A stretch of 64,000 nt of DNA from contig MU266364.1 in the NCBI GenBank assembly GCA_021014945.1, positions 62,001-126,000 of the forward strand. The letters run 5' to 3'. The DNA is from Leucogyrophana mollusca. Lineage: Eukaryota > Basidiomycota > Agaricomycetes > Boletales. A program made the position numbers and the translations under genes. This document shows, in pieces, positions 57,795 through 64,000 of the stretch. The first letter of the stretch is position 1, and every line of letters starts with the position of its first letter. The notes beneath the pieces were generated by a model, which was not told the DNA's origin, searched no databases, and worked only from the letters and a program-made list of their open reading frames with translations.

Positions 57795-60700
57795 ATGCTA
57801 GCCAACTTCCTTCCCGCCTTGAATCAGGCAGATGTGCACCAAGCCGCTCAAGTAAATACTTCAAGCCACTAGCCGGTCCCAGGCTCAGTTTACTGTCATT
57901 TCACAGCTGATACAGCAGGCGTATTTGCCTGCCCATGCCCACGTATCTTCCGACGACCAGCGCCGACTTCAGCAAGAGCTGTTTGACATACAGAGACGCC
58001 CCGAGGCATGGGGACTGGTCATACCTTTCCTCGAAAACCCAGATCCGAACGTACAGTTCTTCGGGGCTCACACTGCTCAGGTGAAGATAGCCAGAGACTG
58101 GTAAGTGGTTTCTCCATCGAACGTTGTGTCGTGTTATGCATGCTTTCTAACATTCTGACCTATCCCCAGGGATTCGTTTCCGCAAGAGAACGCGTCGCAA
58201 TTACGCGACTTGATGCTCGAACTCACATCGTACTGTATCCTATCTGGCCGCAACAAAGTTATACTGCGCAAGCTCTTCGTTGCTGTGCGTAATCCATATA
58301 TCGGTGCTACCCTATAGCTTACCAATCACGCACCAGATCGCGTCGCTTGCACTGAAGCTCGCACCTGGGAGCTCTTCGCAGTGGCCCGACTGGATTGTCT
58401 CTTCAGTAAAGTTCCTTTCAAGTCGTGGTTCAGCTTCGGAACACCTGCTCGACTATTTGTCCATTGTCGCTGAGGAAGTCGAGTCTGCTGACCTACTAGG
58501 CCCTGCCAAGTGAGTGGCCCACTTATCTAGTATCAGTTCACGATGGGCTAAGCGCGAGGTAGGATGCAGATGCAACAATCGCTTCTGGACGCATCTCCGA
58601 TGGTCGTCCAGGCCATAATGTCATCAATTACCCAGTCGAGAGAACAGATGAAAACCCAAGAACTCCAGTCCGCACTCAAGTGTTTGCAAGCATGGATGCC
58701 CGTTCTTCGTGGCAGGCAAGCCCGTTTATGCTGGCCTCTAAATAGCGCTGACAGCTCCCTTCAGTGATATCACCCCTCTGATCCCTCTTCTAATTGCCCT
58801 CTTGACACCCTCCCCGCCGGAGGCCGACTTCGACGAATCCGTGTTCGTACCTGCATCCGATGCAATTCAAGAATTGACGTCAAGATCCTCTCTCGCTGGC
58901 GGGGCAGGTATTTCAACTCTCACCGACCCACTGCTGGTATGGCTTGACGCTTGGGGCAGCCGCATCCTTCAGTCCAGTCTTTCATGTGAGCGACATCTTT
59001 CTTTCGTAGGTAGAGTCTAGAATCTTAATGCCCAGCTTTTTCCAAAAGCTGGCTTTGTAGATGGAGTCTCGCACTCCCTCTGTAAGTTGGTCGTCGCACT
59101 CGGCGATCACTCGAACACGTACTTTGCGTCCAATATCACATCTCCAGTTACCGTTGCTATCACGCCACAAACGAGATCACATCTTGTGCAAAGCTTTTTG
59201 CGACTCTTACTCGGATATACTGGCCTTCCAGGATATTACGGCATCGACGAGGAGGAGAGCGAAATGACGCTCGGGTTCTGGTATCTGCTCCAGGAATCGC
59301 TCTGGAGTGCCGACTACAACTCACAAGACGAGGAAGATGAAAACGCGCCACCAAAGGTTGAAGAGCGGGAGAAGGACCAGTGGGCGGTTGTGACTGCAGT
59401 ATTTGGCGAGCTGGTGCACGTTCTGAGGAGGAAGATTGTTTGGCCAGAAAAAAGCGTGCTTAGTGGTTGGGCGAAAGGTGAATAGTGAATTTCCGGTTCG
59501 TGGCTGCGTGGCACGAAACACTGACTTGGGAATGGTAGATCAAGTAGACAAATTCCAGGTGTAGGTCTTCGTCGCTTGCCTCCGGGCACGATGCTTACGG
59601 TTGTACAGTTATCGGAGGGACGTTGGCGACACCCTCCTCAACGCGTAGGTCCTTTCATCCATCCCAAGCACCCCGTCTTATCTCAGAATAGGTATTATAT
59701 CCTGCGAAACGATATGCTGGGGTATTATTTGAATGATCTCCAGGTCAGACTAACGAGTCGACGCGATGGTGATGGATGGGAGGTCAGGACTTTCATCTCC
59801 TGGTGCCGTTATTGATCGTTGAATCCTGTTTACTAGGAAATCGAAGCCTCTCTACATTGCATCATGTCGGTCCAGGAAGGAGTTCCCCTAGACGATAACC
59901 CCCATCTCCGCCAACTATTTGGCTCAGAGGTGCTTGGCTGTCTGCCCACAACAGGCTCCGATCGTGTCCGGCGGACAATGTTGGGTCTGCTAGGTGAGAG
60001 TTGTCTTCAATTTGAAGCACTGTAGTTTCCTTGACTCGCTATCGGTCTAGGTACATACTCCTCGTGGTTCACAACCCAGTCCATAACCTCCACTCCCACT
60101 TCATCACCTTCCCTGCTGATGAATGCCGTTTCCTACGTCGCTGCTGCACTCCCAGAGCCTTCTCTATGTTGTTCGGCGGCGAACGCACTGCGTGATCTGT
60201 GCGACGCCAATCGCCTGGCGCTTGCACCACACATTAGCGCATTCGCAGAATTGCATGCTGGTCTAATAAGCATACCGGTGCGTGTGCCGCTATTCGGAAT
60301 CCCAGCACCTTTGAAGTGATCGACGTCCAGGATACGGAGAAGAGTAAGGTCTTGCAGTCAATTTCCAGCGTGATACAAGCCTTGCCGCCGGAAGAGGAGA
60401 TACCGCCTATCCAAGCGATCGTCAGCCCGGTGGTTGAGAAGCTTACTCAAGTCCTTCATTCGTCTTCACAGGTTCGTCAATCGACGCATGCAAACAGTAC
60501 ATTGGTTTACACTGTCTTTGGGTGTTGCCAGCTTCCTGAGGAGGCGCGTGCTATGGCCATTGTGCAGCTCCAAACCCTGTCCGGCGTGGCGAAAGGCTTA
60601 ACGCGTACTAGCGATACCTTACTGATCCTGGACGAGACGCCAGAGGAGCATGCTGAGGCAGAGCGCTTGCATCGGGCGCGGGGGGACTTTAGGATGGTCA

Positions 60701-61979
60701 AGTTGCGCGATGATATGTTTGCCGCTGTACGCAATACGACCAATTTATGGTCGACAGACGCCAGTGTCAGTGATGTAAGTCCCCACTCTCGTGGCCTCTT
60801 CTTCCATTTCGGGGCCATTCACGCGATCTGATTAACTCAGGCACTCAGCGATTTCTTCCGCTCAATAACCTCCCTCCCCTCCGACACGACGCTGCTTTCC
60901 CTCCCAGCTGGCCCTATTCTCGAACTCATCTGCATTGCATGCCAGCGGCAGCTCACAGCCGTTTGGCTCTCGCTCGCGAGCATGCTCGTTATTCAGCTGG
61001 ATCCGCCGACGCTCTTCTCATCGTCGACGCTCAAGTCTGGGCCGGACGCGGAGGCTCAGGGGGTTATTGCGAATGCGCTACCTTCGTTGCTGCAAACGTC
61101 GTTGACAATGTTGGGTCAGCCGAAGACGATGGAGTCGGTAAGTTGGTTCCAGGTGCAGTTAGTCCACGGGGGTCATTGAATTACTTCCCATTCCAGAATC
61201 CTGATATAGTTCAGGGTTTTTTTAGTTGCATGGATACGGTGAGATTTTCGCCTTCAAACGCAAAGGATATATGTCTGACGCACAGCGTAGGTTGCGAAAC
61301 ACTTTATTGTCGCCTTTTACAAGCTACCTCTTGGCGCACTTGATGCTTTGATGCAATGCGCCATCAGATCGTTGTCCCTACAAGAGCGATACTCACTCGC
61401 AGCTGCATGCACATTCCTCGTACGTGTTTCCGGCCGCGTGACAGTTTCAAGTGCTTACAGCTATCCCTTTGCCTTGTTACAATTCAGGCCACTCTTATCA
61501 GGCTTACGGCTAGCAGCGATGAACTCAACGATGCGAGCACTGCCCTTATCCAAGTGCACGGCCGGCCAATCATGCACGCCATTCTCTGTGGCTTCGCAGG
61601 GGTAGCACCTCGTTCGGCAGCCCCTAATCTGATTGAACTGCTTTCAATGGTAGCCCTGAAGTATCCGGCAGAGACGAGGGCGTGGATGAACGATATTCTA
61701 TTTGCCGTGAGTGCGACGCTGTCAGATTGAAGTGTAGTTCTGAGAGTATGAGCCAGGACGACTTTATACCGTCTAAAGCGAATCAGGATGCGAAGAAGGC
61801 TTTTGTTCAGGCTGTGGTAGGGTATGTTGTACCGTGGTATCGACATTGTTGCCTCGCGCTGATAACTTGATCACAGATCGCGTTCACCAAAGCGCACGAG
61901 AGAGGCTGCGCAGCAGTTTACCCTCATTGCAAGAGGGCTGGAAGGCTCTAGTTTCGGCTACGCGACCGTCAGCATGTGA
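57795..61979 (+). CDS. Importin-13-type karyopherin (importin beta family)
   Basis: Twenty exons: 57795-57851, 57907-58100, 58170-58284, 58337-58509, 58563-58715, 58765-58985, 59061-59477, 59539-59560, 59609-59644, 59692-59743, 59837-59993, 60051-60277, 60331-60471, 60532-60774, 60841-61137, 61197-61238, 61291-61419, 61488-61706, 61757-61821, 61877-61979; 1020 aa, close to importin-13 length. It is all-helical HEAT-repeat sequence. Recognisable parts: L-I-Q-Q-A-Y with W-G-L-V-I-P-F-L and V-Q-F-F-G-A-H-T (N-terminal Ran-binding region), M-T-L-G-F-W-Y-L-L-Q-E (importin-13/Kap122 signature), and the C-terminal K-R-T-R-E-A-A-Q-Q-F. It carries cargo through nuclear pores under Ran control. Intron 5 (58716-58764) is GC-AG (GCAAGC). 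All 20 exons are phase-consistent. The yeast relative is Kap122/Pdr6. Confidence 0.88.
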
Positions 61980-62705
61980 AGAGAGGCTCGGGATCTTCGG
62001 TGAAATAGGCCATGCTGTATAGTTGGCCAATATAATGGAGACCATCGGAATTGTCGGTCACTTCATCATCCCGCTTTTGTATCACTGTCGCGCTGGTCTT
62101 CGGCGGTAAGGCGACCGATAACCCAGGCTGTGTGTAAAAGCGAGCTCGGCGGCCCCAAATCCCAGCAACCAGCAGTATCCTGACAGAGCATTTTGTAAAT
62201 CAAGTGGGTTCCTCCCACCACGCTTAATGATATTTGGTCCGCGTGTAAGATCTCCCCGACATCTGTCGTGCGACAGTGTCCGACTAGTAGCAAGCATGTG
62301 GTACGGAAGGAACTTGGGTCAGGCATTGGTCCCACGCTGCATCAAACAGTGCCCATAGCGGTAGAGTGTCGATGAACGGTGTCCCTTACGTCGTCCGACC
62401 ATTTTCCAGGAGATAAAGAGCACAATCCAGAACTTGGTATCTGATAATGCTCCGTTAACGAGGTGCAGTCGGCAAAAGAGCGGCTTGTTGAGTGATATCG
62501 ACGGACCGGAAGCTTCCGCATTCGGCAAGAAACTCGGCCCCTGCGGAGATAGGATTATAAAAAACGGCTCATGATTGGCTGCCCGGCAATTCAATCACAA
62601 GGACAACACCCATAAATTGCTGGGAGTTCGGACGCTGTTTGCCGAACCCTCGCTTTTCTTCAAACTTGCTTGTTTGTCGCTCACAGCGGTCGTCGTTTTG
62701 CGACG
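61980..62705. other. Intergenic region
   Basis: 726 bp between the importin stop and the aconitase start, containing 3' UTR and promoter. A 91-codon minus-strand frame (62319-62594) shows no motif. Confidence 0.55.
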
Positions 62706-64000
62706 ATGCTCAATCTCAACTCCAAGTCTCGCGACGCAATGCGTTCGCTGCAGCGGCTGGCCGCAGGAATGGCCACTGCTGCACCAAGAATCGGGGACAC
62801 TAAGGTTCCCATGTCGCTCCTTGAGAAGGGCGCGTACATCAACTATCAGCGCATCGAAGATAACCTCACTATCGTCCGCGAAAGGTAAGCGCGAGTGGAG
62901 TGTTTGCGAGACATGGTTTGACCTTTGCGTCGTCGTTAGACTGCGCCGTCCGTTGACGCTGTCTGAAAAGATTGTGTATGGACATCTTGACGACCCTCAC
63001 AACCAGGACCTCGTTCGGGGCACCAGCTACTTGAAGCTTCGACCTGACGTGCGTGCCCAACATTCCTTCATCCTGGCCGTATTTTGATGTTGTCTCCAGC
63101 GAGTTGCCTGTCAAGATGCGACAGCCCAGGTGCGCTCAATTGCGACGTCACAATACCAGTAAAGCTGACGTAATGTAGATGGCGCTCCTGCAATTTATGT
63201 CTGCCGGCATGGACACAGCGGCTGTTCCAACTACCGTCCACTGTGACCACTTGATTGAGGCCCAAATTGGTGGTGTGAAAGATTTGGCTCGCGCAATTGA
63301 CATCAACAAGGAAGTTTACGACTTCTTGGCTACTGCTACTGCCAAAGTATGGTTTCAGTATCATGCAAGTTGCTGGTTTGCTAACAAAACACTAGTACGG
63401 TCTTGGATTCTGGAAACCCGGTTCAGGTATCATTCACCAAATCATCCTGGAGAACTATGCATTCCCAGGTGGTCTCATGATTGGTACCGACTCGCACACT
63501 CCCAACGCGGGTGGTTTGGGTATGGTTGCTTGTGGTGTCGGAGGTGCTGATGCCGTCGATGTCATGGCTGGAATTCCTTGGGAACTGAAGTGCCCCAAGG
63601 TCATCGGCGTTAACCTCACTGGCAAAATTAGCGGCTGGACCACTCCTAAGGGTGCGTAAGACCACCGCAGATCGGTTTTATGCTGAGCTTACATTGCTTT
63701 CTAGATGTTATCTTGAAGGTGGCGGGTATCCTTACTGTCAAGGGTGGAACAGGCGCAATCGTTGAGTACAAGGGCTCTGGTGTGGAATCACTCTCTTGCA
63801 CTGGTATGGCTACCATCTGCAACATGGGTGCTGAAATTGGTGCCACGACTTCGCTCTTCCCCTTCAACCGTCGCATGGTGGACTATCTCGACGCTACCAA
63901 GCGATCTGAGATTGGCAAGTACGCCCAGCGGTTCGCCCACAACCTCCAGGCAGATGAGGGTGCCGAGTACGACCAGGTCATCGACATTGTAAGTACCTTT
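62706..64000 (+). CDS. ACO1: Mitochondrial aconitate hydratase (5' part, runs off the window)
   Basis: Exons 62706-62884, 62940-63048, 63100-63129, 63179-63346, 63396-63651 and 63705-63988, then a donor GTAAGT at 63989; the gene continues outside the window. The visible 342 codons begin with a basic, Ser-rich mitochondrial targeting peptide ([13 protein letters not shown]). Aconitase signatures follow: [47 protein letters not shown], and [15 protein letters not shown]. The enzyme isomerises citrate to isocitrate in the TCA cycle with a [4Fe-4S] cluster; the cluster cysteines are mostly beyond the window. Exon 3 is 30 nt. Confidence 0.97.

Noticed and set aside
61707..61744. A 38-nt intron ending in GAG in the importin gene
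   Set aside because: Too short and with a poor acceptor; the 50-nt version ending at 61756 (CAG) keeps the frame and fits the family.

Overview
The window reads as nuclear DNA of a filamentous basidiomycete, probably an Agaricomycete. Genes lie on both strands and are cut by many short introns (mostly 47-75 nt, GT-AG, with CTNAC/CTRAY-like branch sites). The gene set includes a velvet regulator, a DUF6697-type protein, an NHA1-type antiporter, a CYP monooxygenase and a secreted GH5 glucanase. All exon models were built by hand: I followed reading frame, splice signals and family conservation, and checked that exon phases add up. Junctions I could not settle are flagged.

Layout. 0-4.7 kb: 5' part of ORC2 (-), eEF1B-gamma (+), a coiled-coil DUF6697-like protein (-). 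5.6-11.2 kb: a secreted glycoside-hydrolase-like protein (+) and a two-domain nitrogen-scavenging enzyme (-) in which a biuret-hydrolase-like cysteine hydrolase is fused to an allophanate-hydrolase-like amidase. 11.2-16.3 kb: gene-poor, with one doubtful gene remnant. 16.4-23.7 kb: a tiny four-exon orphan (+), a Na+/H+ antiporter (-), an aldo-keto reductase of the AKR7 type (-) and a six-cysteine knottin-like secreted peptide (-). 25.6-32 kb: a multi-pass glycoprotein-like membrane protein (+) followed by a decayed paralogue. 34.7-41.7 kb: a velvet protein with a huge low-complexity tail (+) and an exo-1,3-beta-glucanase (-). 42.4-43.5 kb: a DNA transposon with perfect 27-bp terminal inverted repeats and an 8-bp target duplication. 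44.5-49.3 kb: an ACC-synthase-like PLP enzyme (-) and TDP1 (-). 49.6-53.8 kb: a single-exon membrane protein (+) and an F-box-like protein (-). 55.1-64 kb: a P450 (+), an importin-13-type karyopherin in 20 exons (+) and the 5' part of mitochondrial aconitase (+).

There is no operon-like functional cluster. Housekeeping genes (ORC2, EEF1G, TDP1, importin, aconitase) are interspersed with accessory ones. The most distinctive signals are the biuret/allophanate fusion, the complete transposon with a duplicated right end, the intact/decayed paralogue pair, and the splicing: micro-exons down to 5 nt, about ten AAG acceptors and two GC-AG introns.
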